Source: JBBDMC01 sp963775235
GTDB lineage: Bacteria; Pseudomonadota; Alphaproteobacteria; Rhizobiales; Kaistiaceae
Assembly (NCBI GenBank): GCA_963775235.1
Contig: CAVZHY010000006.1
Coordinates: forward strand, 186,001 to 250,000
Reading direction: 5' to 3'
Length of the DNA stretch: 64,000 bases
Of this stretch, positions 18,861-26,522 are shown one piece after another. Within the stretch, counting starts at the first letter, position 1, and each line of letters starts with the position of its first letter. Under the pieces are notes generated by a model. It ran no database searches and had not been told where the DNA came from. It saw nothing but the letters and a program-made list of their open reading frames with translations. The position numbers were made by a program, and so were the translations under genes.

Positions 18861-19865
18861 ATGAACCAGCAGATCCGGGTCTCCAAACGCGGGCCGGCCC
18901 TCGACCGGGTTCTGTCGCTTGAACTCGTGAGGGTGACGGAGCGCGCCGCGGTCGCGGCAGCGCGCCTCAGAGGTCGGGGCGACGAGATGGCTGCCGATCA
19001 GGCCGCGGTCGACGCCATGCGGCGCGAACTCAACCGACTGCCGATCCATGGCACTGTGGTGATCGGAGAGGGCGAACGCGACGAGGCGCCGATGCTGTAC
19101 ATCGGCGAGGAGGTCGGCAACCGGCGTGGACCCAGGGTGGACATCGCCCTTGATCCGCTCGAGGGCACGACCCTGGCCGCCAAGAATCTCGCCAACGCCA
19201 TCGCCGTCATCGCCATCGCCGAGGACGGGACCCTCCTCAACGCACCCGATGTCTACATGAACAAGATCGCCATCGGCTCGGGATACGCGCCTGGTGTGGT
19301 TGATCTCGACCTCCCGGTCGCGGAGAACATCGCTGCGCTCGCCGCCGCCAAGGGCGTGCCGACGAGAGACATCACCGCCTGCGTGCTCGACCGGCCGCGC
19401 CATGCCCGGATGGTCGAGGAACTGCGCGAGACGGGCGCCGCCATCCGCCTCATCAGCGACGGGGACGTTGCCGGCATCATCCACGTGGCCGAGCCGGAAC
19501 TGACTGGCATCGACATCTACCTCGGTATCGGCGGTGCGCCGGAGGGGGTGCTTGCGGCGGCGGCGCTCAGGTGCATCGGCGGTCAGATGCAGGGGCGGCT
19601 GGTGATCAGTTCTGACGAGCAGCGCGACCGCGCCCGCCGCATGGGCGTCGACGATGTCGACCGCAAGTACGAAATAGAAGACATGGCGAGCGGCGACGTG
19701 CTGTTCTCGGCCACCGGCGTGACCGACGGGGACATCCTGTCCGGGGTCCGTTTCGGCTCGCGCTCGATCACCACCCATACCGTTGTCATGCGCTCGTCGT
19801 CCGCCACGGTGCGTTGGATCAAAGCCGAGCACCAGGACCTGGACAAGTTCGACGACGCGCTGTGA
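18861..19865 (+). CDS. glpX: class II fructose-1,6-bisphosphatase
   Basis: Gluconeogenic phosphatase of the lithium-sensitive GlpX family. The 334-residue product shows VIGEGERDEAPMLYIGE, the metal-binding DIALDPLEGTTLAAK near residue 95, and GIGGAPEGVLAAAAL. The start follows GGAGG closely and avoids the tail of hom. The stop TGA shares a base with the recJ ATG (TGATG), so the two are translationally coupled. Confidence 0.95.
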   Translation: MNQQIRVSKRGPALDRVLSLELVRVTERAAVAAARLRGRGDEMAADQAAVDAMRRELNRLPIHGTVVIGEGERDEAPMLYIGEEVGNRRGPRVDIALDPLEGTTLAAKNLANAIAVIAIAEDGTLLNAPDVYMNKIAIGSGYAPGVVDLDLPVAENIAALAAAKGVPTRDITACVLDRPRHARMVEELRETGAAIRLISDGDVAGIIHVAEPELTGIDIYLGIGGAPEGVLAAAALRCIGGQMQGRLVISSDEQRDRARRMGVDDVDRKYEIEDMASGDVLFSATGVTDGDILSGVRFGSRSITTHTVVMRSSSATVRWIKAEHQDLDKFDDAL

Positions 19866-21697
19866 TGGCGGGCGGGGCGGCACTGCAATGGGCGCCGGAC
19901 AGTCCCGCCGCCCGACGTACCTTCCTCAACGTGGAAACGTCCCTGACCGGCCGCCGCTGGGTCGAACGCCTCGACACCTCCGGCGCCGCCGCGGCCCTCG
20001 CCATCGCCCAACGCTATGAAGTGCCCGATATCGTGGCGCGCGTCCTCGCCGGCCGCGGTGTCGTGCCGGACGGGGTGGCAGCGTTTCTCGACCCGACGCT
20101 GAAGACGCTGTTGCCCGATCCCTCGCGCCTGACCGACATGGACGCGGCGGCGACGCGCATCGCCGATGCGATCGCTGGGGACGAGCCGATCGCTATCTTC
20201 GGCGATTACGACGTGGATGGGGCAACGTCGGCAGCCCTGCTCGCCCGCTTCCTGCGGCACCAGGGGCGCGAGGCAACCGTGTACATCCCCGATCGCCTGT
20301 TCGAGGGTTATGGGCCGAACGTCGAGGCGATGCGGGCGCTTGCCACCGCAGGGGCCAAGCTGGTGATCGCCGTCGACTGCGGCTCGACCAGCTTCGACGC
20401 GTTGGCGACAGCGAGGGAAATCGGCCTCGACGTGGTGGTGATCGACCACCACGAGGTCGGGACCGCCCTGCCGCCGGCTGCCGCGATCGTCAATCCCAAC
20501 CGGCAGGACGACCTTTCCGGCCTTGGTCATCTGGCGGCGGTCGGTGCCACCTTCCTGACCGTCGTCGCGGTGAACCGGCTTCTGCGTGCCCGCGGCTGGT
20601 ATGGTACAGCCCGGTCCGAGCCCGACCTTCTGGCCTGGCTGGATCTCGTAGCCCTTGGCACTGTGTGTGATGTCGTGCCCCTCATCGGCCTCAACCGCGC
20701 GTTCGTCGCCAAGGGGCTGGTGACGCTGGCACGCCGGGGCAATCGTGGCATCGCCGCGCTCGCCGACGTTTCCCGTCTCGGTGGCCCGCCGGCGCCTTAC
20801 CATCTCGGCTATCTCCTCGGACCACGCATCAACGCCGGCGGCCGCATCGGCGAGGCGGCGCTCGGTGCCCGCCTGCTCGCCAGCGACGACGCGGATGAGT
20901 GTTCGCGTATTGCCGCCGAACTCGACCGGCTCAACCAGGAGCGCCAGGCGATGGAGACCGCCATCCTTGAGGAGGCGGGCGCCGAGGCCGACGCGGAAGT
21001 CGGGTCGGGCGAGGGGCCGGCGGTTGTCGTCACGGCAAGCGAGCGATCCCATCCGGGCGTGGTCGGGCTGGTGGCTGCGCGGCTCAAGGAGCGCTTCCGC
21101 CGGCCGGCAATCGCCATTGCTTTCCAGCCGAACGGGCTCGGCGCCGGCTCGGGCCGTTCCATCGTGGGCGTCGATCTCGGCCATGCGATCAGGACCGCGG
21201 TGGAGCGCGGGATTCTCGTCAAGGGCGGCGGCCACGCGATGGCGGCGGGTCTCACCATCGAGCGACCGCGGCTCGGCGATCTCAGGGCATTTCTGGAGGA
21301 TTTGCTGGGTGCCGGTGTGCGCGCGGCGGGCGAGGGTGCTCGCCTGTCGATCGATGCTGCGCTGAGTGCTCGCGGCGCTTCGGTCGAACTGATCGACATG
21401 CTCGAAAAGGCGGGACCGTTCGGCGCCGGCCACCCTGAGCCGGTATTTGCCTTTCCCGGACATCAGATCGCCTTCGCCGACACGGTCGGCAATGGCCACA
21501 TCCGCCTCACGCTCGCTGGCGCCGACGGCGCGACCATCAGGGCGATCAATTTTCGCGGTGCCGGCTCGACCCTCGGTGAGGCGCTGCTCGCCCGGCGCGG
21601 CCGCGCGCTTCATGTCGCCGGCACGCTTTCGGTTGACCAATGGCAGGGCAGCCGTCGCGCAAACCTGCGCATCGTCGACGCCGCCGACCCGTCCTGA
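19865..21697 (+). CDS. recJ: single-stranded-DNA-specific exonuclease RecJ
   Basis: 5'-to-3' ssDNA exonuclease of recombination and mismatch repair. DHH-phosphoesterase motifs are clear: GDYDVDGATSAALLARFL near residue 116, VVVIDHHEVG near 195 and, in the DHHA1 domain, GGGHAMAAGL near 457; a C-terminal OB-like region follows. Length is 610 residues. Its stop TGA and the convergent SDR stop together make the palindrome TGATCA, leaving no intergenic space. Confidence 0.95.
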   Translation: MAGGAALQWAPDSPAARRTFLNVETSLTGRRWVERLDTSGAAAALAIAQRYEVPDIVARVLAGRGVVPDGVAAFLDPTLKTLLPDPSRLTDMDAAATRIADAIAGDEPIAIFGDYDVDGATSAALLARFLRHQGREATVYIPDRLFEGYGPNVEAMRALATAGAKLVIAVDCGSTSFDALATAREIGLDVVVIDHHEVGTALPPAAAIVNPNRQDDLSGLGHLAAVGATFLTVVAVNRLLRARGWYGTARSEPDLLAWLDLVALGTVCDVVPLIGLNRAFVAKGLVTLARRGNRGIAALADVSRLGGPPAPYHLGYLLGPRINAGGRIGEAALGARLLASDDADECSRIAAELDRLNQERQAMETAILEEAGAEADAEVGSGEGPAVVVTASERSHPGVVGLVAARLKERFRRPAIAIAFQPNGLGAGSGRSIVGVDLGHAIRTAVERGILVKGGGHAMAAGLTIERPRLGDLRAFLEDLLGAGVRAAGEGARLSIDAALSARGASVELIDMLEKAGPFGAGHPEPVFAFPGHQIAFADTVGNGHIRLTLAGADGATIRAINFRGAGSTLGEALLARRGRALHVAGTLSVDQWQGSRRANLRIVDAADPS

Positions 21698-22396
21698 TCA
21701 CCACTTCTCCCCAGCCGGTCGCGCCTCGACCTCGAACGACCAGGCCGAGCGCGGCTGATGCGCCAGCCAGTAGGCAGTGTCGGCTACGTCGTCGGGTTTG
21801 ACGAAGAAGTCGTCCGGCTTGTCGGGCATCCGTTCCCGGCTACGCGGGATGTCGACGACGCCGTCGATGACAATAAGGGCGACGTGGATGCCGGAAGGGC
21901 CGAGATGCTTGGCCATCGCCTCGCAGAGGCTGCGTTGGGCGGCCTTGGCGGGAGCGAAAGCAGCGGTCCGGGCGGCCCCGCGCCGTGAGGCGGTTGCGCC
22001 GATGACGATGATGCTGCCGCTACCCTCGGCCTTCATCGCCGGGATCACACACTGCGCGGCCGTCAGCAGGCCGGCGGCGTTGATCCGCCACGAGGCCTCG
22101 AACTGCTCGGGCGTGATTTCTTCAACGCTGCCCCAGCTTCCCGAGCCGGCGTTGTAGACCAGCGTGTTTATGTCGCCGAGATCGCTGGCGATCTGCCGCA
22201 ACGTGTCCGCGAAGGCGGCGCCGTCACCAACATCGGCGGCATAGGCCTTGGCGTCGCCGAGTTCGGAGGCAAGCGTACCGGCCAGTCCGGCGCTGCGGGC
22301 AATCAGCGCGACACGGTAGTCAGCGGCGAAGCGGCGGGCGAGGGATGCTCCGTTGCCGGGCCCGACGCCGACGACAGCACAAACCGGCTTGGCCAT
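21698..22396 (-). CDS. SDR-family oxidoreductase
   Basis: Short-chain dehydrogenase, 232 residues. The cofactor loop is GVGPGNGASLARRFA, a GxGPGxG variant seen in a glucose-dehydrogenase-like SDR subgroup, followed by NAGSGSWGSVEE. The usual catalytic YxxxK appears replaced by FAPAK, i.e. Phe in place of Tyr with Lys retained, so it may be atypical or non-catalytic. The substrate is unknown. It lies directly after recJ on the opposite strand and before tRNA-Glu. Confidence 0.82.
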   Translation of the reverse strand: MAKPVCAVVGVGPGNGASLARRFAADYRVALIARSAGLAGTLASELGDAKAYAADVGDGAAFADTLRQIASDLGDINTLVYNAGSGSWGSVEEITPEQFEASWRINAAGLLTAAQCVIPAMKAEGSGSIIVIGATASRRGAARTAAFAPAKAAQRSLCEAMAKHLGPSGIHVALIVIDGVVDIPRSRERMPDKPDDFFVKPDDVADTAYWLAHQPRSAWSFEVEARPAGEKW

Positions 22397-22423
22397 GATC
22401 CTGTCCGCAGTATTTGGCCGGGC

Positions 22424-22499
22424 TGGTGCGCCCTACGGGAATCGAACCCGTGTTTCCGCCGTGAAAGGGCGGCGTCCTGGGCCTCTAGACGAAGGGCGC
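22424..22499 (-). tRNA. tRNA-Glu (UUC)
   Basis: 76-nt cloverleaf with 7-bp acceptor stem GCGCCCT/AGGGCGC, discriminator A and encoded CCA. The anticodon arm has stem CCGCC/GGCGG with loop anticodon TTC, and the T arm has GGTTCGATTCC. A TATAAC box 12 bases upstream (complement of 22512-22517) is a plausible -10 element. Confidence 0.96.
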
Positions 22500-22562
22500 G
22501 GTCCGCCTTGGGTTATAGGGGCGATCGGCGTTCCGCCACAAGAGTGAAAACCGGCGGGATTC

Positions 22563-22982
22563 CTACCATACGCCGGTATTCGGCATCGAGGTCCACGGCT
22601 CCTGCGGCGGCAGTGCCGCCCCTTTCTGCAGGATTTCGATCGAGATGTTATCGGGCGAGCGAACGAAGGCCATGCGGCCGTCGCGCGGCGGTCGGTTGAT
22701 CGTCACGCCCGCCTTCATCATGCGGTCGCAGAAGCCGTAGATGTCGTCGACCTGATAGGCGAGGTGGCCGAAGTTGCGCCCGCCGCCATAGACCTCCGGG
22801 TCCCAGTTGTAAGTGAGTTCGACGGCCGCATCCTCCTGTCCGGGTGGTGCGAGAAAGATCAGCGTGTAGCGGCCCTTCTCGTTCTCGGTGCGGCGAATCT
22901 CTTTGAGGCCGAGCAGGTCGCGATAGAAGCGCAGTGATTCGTCGATGTCGCTGATGCGGACCATCGTGTGCAGATACTTCAT
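22563..22982 (-). CDS. gloA: lactoylglutathione lyase (glyoxalase I)
   Basis: Metal-dependent isomerase that detoxifies methylglyoxal as its glutathione hemithioacetal. The 139-residue protein begins MKYLHTMVRISDIDES (first metal His), continues with ELTYNWDPEVYGGGRNFGHLAY cut into two conserved strands, and ends with SPDNISIEILQKG holding the final Glu ligand. The ATG at 22982 is preferred as TGGGGA lies 9 bases upstream; another ATG three codons earlier sits directly on it. Confidence 0.93.
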   Translation of the reverse strand: MKYLHTMVRISDIDESLRFYRDLLGLKEIRRTENEKGRYTLIFLAPPGQEDAAVELTYNWDPEVYGGGRNFGHLAYQVDDIYGFCDRMMKAGVTINRPPRDGRMAFVRSPDNISIEILQKGAALPPQEPWTSMPNTGVW

Positions 22983-23175
22983 CGTTCTCATTCCCCAACA
23001 TGTCGGTGTCCGAGGCAGGATAAGCCTCGGTGGCTGAAACACAAATTCGACAGTGTGACCTCTCGCACACAGCGCGGGCTTTGCTGCCACAGGACGTCGA
23101 ATTAGCGCTGGCCTCGCTCTCACTGAATGCTATGCTGACTTTGGGATTCGGCGAGGCTAGCTGAATCGATGCGGT

Positions 23176-23769
23176 ATGCGGGGCGTGACTTCCATGGGGG
23201 CCAAGGTCTCTCCGGAGCTGGCACTTGGTGAAGACGTCAACGAGGAGGCACCGGTAGATCTCATAGAGATCACCGGAGTCATCAAGTGGTTTGACGCGGC
23301 CAAGGGCTACGGTTTCATCGTTCCAGACGACGGGCTGGCAGATGTTCTGCTGCACGTGACGTGTTTGCGTCGCAGCGGGCTGCAAACCGCCTACGAAGGT
23401 GCTCGCGTCGTCTGCGAGGTCATTGATCGGTCGAAAGGCCTGCAAGCGTTTCGAATCATCGGCATGGATGAATCGACGGCGATACGTCCGTCGCAGATGA
23501 TGCCGTCGCGAACGCATGTCACGGTCACGCCGACCAGCGGCCTGGAACGCGCCGTGGTGAAGTGGTTCAATCGCGTGCGCGGCTATGGCTTTCTCACCCG
23601 CGGTGAGGGGACCGAGGACATCTTTGTCCACATGGAAACCTTGCGGCACTGTGGCCTTAGCGAGTTGCGCCCCGGTCAGGTGGTGCTGGTTCGCTACGGT
23701 ACGGGTTCGAAAGGTCTGATGGCGGCGGAAATCCGGCCTGACTCAGGCGGCTTTCCACTGCCTCACTGA
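23176..23769 (+). CDS. tandem cold-shock-domain protein
   Basis: Single-stranded nucleic acid binding protein with two cold-shock domains: the first near residues 32-95 (GVIKWFDAAKGYGFIVP, DVLLHV), the second near 122-187 (AVVKWFNRVRGYGFLTR, DIFVHM). Both carry RNP1-like GYGF; in the first, LLH replaces the usual FVH. The two-domain 190-200 residue form is typical of Alphaproteobacteria. The start may be the ATG at 23176 or at 23194. Probably an RNA chaperone; cold induction cannot be read from the sequence. Confidence 0.9.
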   Translation: MRGVTSMGAKVSPELALGEDVNEEAPVDLIEITGVIKWFDAAKGYGFIVPDDGLADVLLHVTCLRRSGLQTAYEGARVVCEVIDRSKGLQAFRIIGMDESTAIRPSQMMPSRTHVTVTPTSGLERAVVKWFNRVRGYGFLTRGEGTEDIFVHMETLRHCGLSELRPGQVVLVRYGTGSKGLMAAEIRPDSGGFPLPH

Positions 23770-23808
23770 CCGCTGAAAGGGGCCCGATTCATAGGGTTGC
23801 GGCCGGGG

Positions 23809-24465
23809 CTAGTCCTGGCCGCCGGCTGTGCGTGCGATCACCGAAGCCGATCCGGACACCACCAGGAAGACGGCAAAACCCAGTGTTATCGCCCTCGTCC
23901 CGATCGACGGGATGAGAACGAACGTCGTCACGATGACGCCGACGATGTTGCCCAGGGACGAAATGGCAAACAGCCCGCCGGATATTTTCCCGGCGTCGGC
24001 CGGTTCGCGCAGGAGCAGGCGAACCGATAGCGGCGAATACATGCCCAGCACCAGGAGCGGTGGAAAGCAGACGATGACGCCGCTTACGAACAGGGCGGTG
24101 AGCTCGCCGCTAATCGAGTCGATCAGGTTTTCCAGCCCGCCCGCGGTCATTGCGAATATGAAGAACAGATACGCGGCGCCGACGAGCTTGATCGTCGCGC
24201 CGAACGTGAACGTGGGGAAGCGGTCGGCGATGAAACCGCCGGCGAAATATCCGGCCATCAGGCCTGCGATCACGATCGAGATGATGGTTGCCCAGGTGTA
24301 GATGCCGCTGCCGAAAAGCGGCGTCAGAATGCGGCTCGCCACCATCTCGAAGCCAAGGGTGATGAAGCCGAGCGTCGCAACATCGGTTACGATCAGGCTT
24401 GCTGCCCCGAGGCCGACGGCGAGGCGCCGATGCAGCCACGGCATTCGCTCGACTGCAGCCGTCAT
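23809..24465 (-). CDS. membrane half of a split MFS/spermidine-synthase-like pair
   Basis: A 218-residue protein with about six hydrophobic helices, opening with LGFITLGFEMVASRILTP and containing GYFAGGFIADRFP and GLFAISSLGNIVGV. These match the membrane part of fused MFS/spermidine synthase proteins. It overlaps the preceding synthase-like gene by four bases (ATGA), so the two probably act together. Function in this family is not established; polyamine transport or modification is only a guess. Confidence 0.78.
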   Translation of the reverse strand: MTAAVERMPWLHRRLAVGLGAASLIVTDVATLGFITLGFEMVASRILTPLFGSGIYTWATIISIVIAGLMAGYFAGGFIADRFPTFTFGATIKLVGAAYLFFIFAMTAGGLENLIDSISGELTALFVSGVIVCFPPLLVLGMYSPLSVRLLLREPADAGKISGGLFAISSLGNIVGVIVTTFVLIPSIGTRAITLGFAVFLVVSGSASVIARTAGGQD

Positions 24466-25451
24466 CCGCTCTGCTTCTCGTTATGCCGGGCGATAGCCTT
24501 CAGGTATTCAACCGGGGCGAAGTCGTCGGTCAACGGTTCCGTCGCCTGGTTCCAATCCGGTGTGAAGCGCCGGGTGAGGATTTCGCTCAGGTCGTAGCGA
24601 AACTTGTACTGCGCCTGCCGTTCGGCAGCGAGCTTCTGGATGGAGGCTTCGTCCTTTTCAGGGCCGTTGTAAGCGAGGATGACGATGTTGCCCTCGCCGC
24701 GGAAAAAGACGACGTGCTCGAACGCGGCTTTGATTGTGGCGACCGCGCTGTCGAAGAGCATCGTCGTCGGCTCGACGTTCTGGACCGCGACGCCGCCGGG
24801 TTGCAGGTGGTCGGCGACCACCTGGTAGAACTGCTTCGTCAGCAGGTGGAATGGCACGAACGGGCCGCGGTAGGCGTCGATCATGATGATGTCGTACTTG
24901 GCGTTGGTGCGCGACAGGTAGACGCGACCGTCGTTGATCTCGACATCGAAGTTTTTCTCGGGCCGAACCTTGAAATAGCGGTTGGCGATGCGGGCGACGT
25001 CCGGATCGAGTTCGACCGCGGTGAAGGCGAGCTTCGGCACCGACTTGTGGACATACCAGGCGGTGCGACCGCCGCCGAGGCCGACGATGGCGGCCGAATC
25101 CAGCGCCGAAGCGTACGCCAGGCCCGCGGTCATCGACTGGGTGTAGTAGACCGGCAGCTCCAGTTCGTCGTTTGGATTGACGATCAACTCAACATAGCGG
25201 AGCCGCTTGGCACCAAACGACAACATGTAGTCGCCGTCCGCCTGCCTGTAGAGATAGATGTCGTTGTAGAGGGACTCCACTTTGGTCACCAACCCGGGTT
25301 CGTCTGGTGTCGCCGCCGTCTCCACCGCCCCGGATTTCGGCCAAAGGGCAAAACCGGCGATGACCGCCAGCAAGGCAACCAGGCCGGCTGCGAACGGCAG
25401 CCACTGGGGGCGACGCGTGGCGGCGGGCGGCCGCTTTGCGGGAGGCTTCAT
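24462..25451 (-). CDS. spermidine-synthase-like methyltransferase-fold protein, membrane-anchored
   Basis: About 329 residues. A Lys/Arg/Pro-rich N-terminus is followed by one hydrophobic segment (about 17-38), then a SpeE-like domain with IVGLGGGRTAWYV, a VELDPDVARIANRYF acidic loop and DIIMIDAYRGPFVPFHL, the aminopropyltransferase fold. The catalytic Asp of true spermidine synthases is not certain here. The domain order is reversed from fused homologues and the two halves are separate genes overlapping by ATGA. The ATG at 25451 is preferred to an upstream TTG. Confidence 0.8.
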   Translation of the reverse strand: MKPPAKRPPAATRRPQWLPFAAGLVALLAVIAGFALWPKSGAVETAATPDEPGLVTKVESLYNDIYLYRQADGDYMLSFGAKRLRYVELIVNPNDELELPVYYTQSMTAGLAYASALDSAAIVGLGGGRTAWYVHKSVPKLAFTAVELDPDVARIANRYFKVRPEKNFDVEINDGRVYLSRTNAKYDIIMIDAYRGPFVPFHLLTKQFYQVVADHLQPGGVAVQNVEPTTMLFDSAVATIKAAFEHVVFFRGEGNIVILAYNGPEKDEASIQKLAAERQAQYKFRYDLSEILTRRFTPDWNQATEPLTDDFAPVEYLKAIARHNEKQSG

Positions 25452-25632
25452 CGGCAATCGTCGTGGATGGGCAGCATTCGGAGCACGCGGAACCTGAGGA
25501 GAAAACGGGCCGGCAGTATAGCCGTGGCCGATTGGCTGGCAACGGTGACTGATCGGCCCGGCGGCGGTGCTTGATGGTCACGGAGTGAACGTGTAATCAG
25601 TCGCGGCGTTCCCGAAAGAGTTCGCCGATTTC

Positions 25633-25706
<74 letters not shown>

Positions 25707-25741
25707 GGTCGCGTCAAGTTATCGCGGCAAGGGAGATTGCG

Positions 25742-26047
25742 ATGCTCGCGCGTATCTACAAGCCGGCCAGGACCGCCATGCAGTCCGGCATGGCGGCAAC
25801 CGAAAGGTGGGTCCTGGAATACCAGCCCGAGGAACGGCAAGCCGCCGATCCACTCATGGGATATACCTCCTCGACCGACACCCGCCGCCAGATCCGGCTG
25901 ACGTTCGAGACGCGCGAGCAGGCGGTGGCCTACGCCGAGCGCAACCGCATCCCCTACCGGCTCCTCGAGCCGCACGAGCCTGTGCCGCCCAGGATTTCCT
26001 ACGCCGACAACTTCAGATTCGGCCGGCCGCAGCCGTGGACCCACTAG
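25742..26047 (+). CDS. NDUFS4-like complex I accessory subunit (ETC complex I subunit family)
   Basis: A 101-residue protein matching the 18-kDa/NDUFS4 accessory subunit of NADH:ubiquinone oxidoreductase, present in Alphaproteobacteria and mitochondria. Visible landmarks: ARIYKPARTAMQSG, WVLEYQ, DPLMGYTSSTDT and the C-terminal ISYADNFRFGRPQPW. It is a peripheral subunit on the matrix-equivalent side that stabilises the N-module. It stands alone between tRNA-Pro and tRNA-Arg, away from the nuo cluster, as is common. Confidence 0.93.
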   Translation: MLARIYKPARTAMQSGMAATERWVLEYQPEERQAADPLMGYTSSTDTRRQIRLTFETREQAVAYAERNRIPYRLLEPHEPVPPRISYADNFRFGRPQPWTH

Positions 26048-26065
26048 AAGCGGTTGCCGGTCAGT

Positions 26066-26142
26066 GACCCCGTAGCTCAGCTGGATAGAGCAGCAGCCTT
26101 CTAAGCTGTTGGTCGCAGGTTCGAGTCCTGCCGGGGTCGCCA
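26066..26142 (+). tRNA. tRNA-Arg (UCU)
   Basis: 77-nt cloverleaf: acceptor GACCCCG/CGGGGTC, D arm GCTC/GAGC, anticodon stem GCAGC/GCTGT with loop CTTCTAA (anticodon TCT), T arm GGTTCGAGTCC, discriminator G and encoded CCA. Such tRNA genes are frequent integration sites; an IS-end-like repeat starts 24 bases downstream. Confidence 0.96.
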
Positions 26143-26165
26143 ACGCTTGGCTTTGTCCGGCCCGG

Positions 26166-26205
26166 AGACATGGGTAACAGATTGTACCTAAGACATGGGT
26201 GACAG
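26166..26205. repeat. paired 15-bp repeat resembling a transposon end
   Basis: AGACATGGGTAACAG (26166-26180) and AGACATGGGTGACAG (26191-26205) are near-identical direct repeats with a 25-base period. From memory this layout (GACATGGGT copies joined by a TTGTACCTA spacer) resembles ends of IS481-type elements in Proteobacteria. No transposase gene is next to it, so it would be a solo end or scar. Confidence 0.5.
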
Positions 26206-26363
26206 CCTCGTGCCGAACGGGTTGTCGCGTGATCGGATGGTCTGTGGCGGCAGGTTTCGGCCATGCGCCAGGGAGAATGATTTCAACGTCGTTTGCGTTC
26301 TGCCGACCTTCGCCAAGGAAGACAAAAGGACTTCCAGAGGAACCAATCCGGGAAAACGGCGAC

Positions 26364-26393
26364 TTGAGATAATTGCCGGGACCGGGCTATTTG
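26364..26393 (+). promoter_or_regulatory. weak candidate promoter for the liv-hyu locus
   Basis: TTGAGA (26364-26369) is followed after 17-18 bases by CTATTTG, a partial -10 box, about 130 bases before the livHM start. The -35 box is good, the -10 poor. Confidence 0.3.
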
Positions 26394-26522
26394 CTCATGT
26401 TGAAAGGCGTGCTCGCCGATCCGCCATGCGCGTTTTCAGGCCGACGAGGGCGGATTGGGTGGCAGGGCGTCGGCGTGCCGGAGCGTGAAGGCGGCCCGCC
26501 AGCAGCCTGAGAGGTACCCCGC

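Larger units (their letters stand above)
26143..26522. other. intergenic region upstream of the liv-hyu locus
   Basis: About 380 bases without a convincing gene. It holds the IS-end-like repeat at its left, then unremarkable sequence, then a possible promoter at 26364-26393. A short open frame here has no family likeness and is not annotated. Confidence 0.5.

Noticed and set aside
19583..21640. 685-codon open frame opposite recJ and glpX
   Set aside because: Antisense to two certain genes, low-complexity basic composition, no motif.
26195..26488. 97-codon open frame after the IS-end-like repeat
   Set aside because: Begins within the repeat, has no recognisable domain or ribosome site and is Arg-rich; more likely chance.
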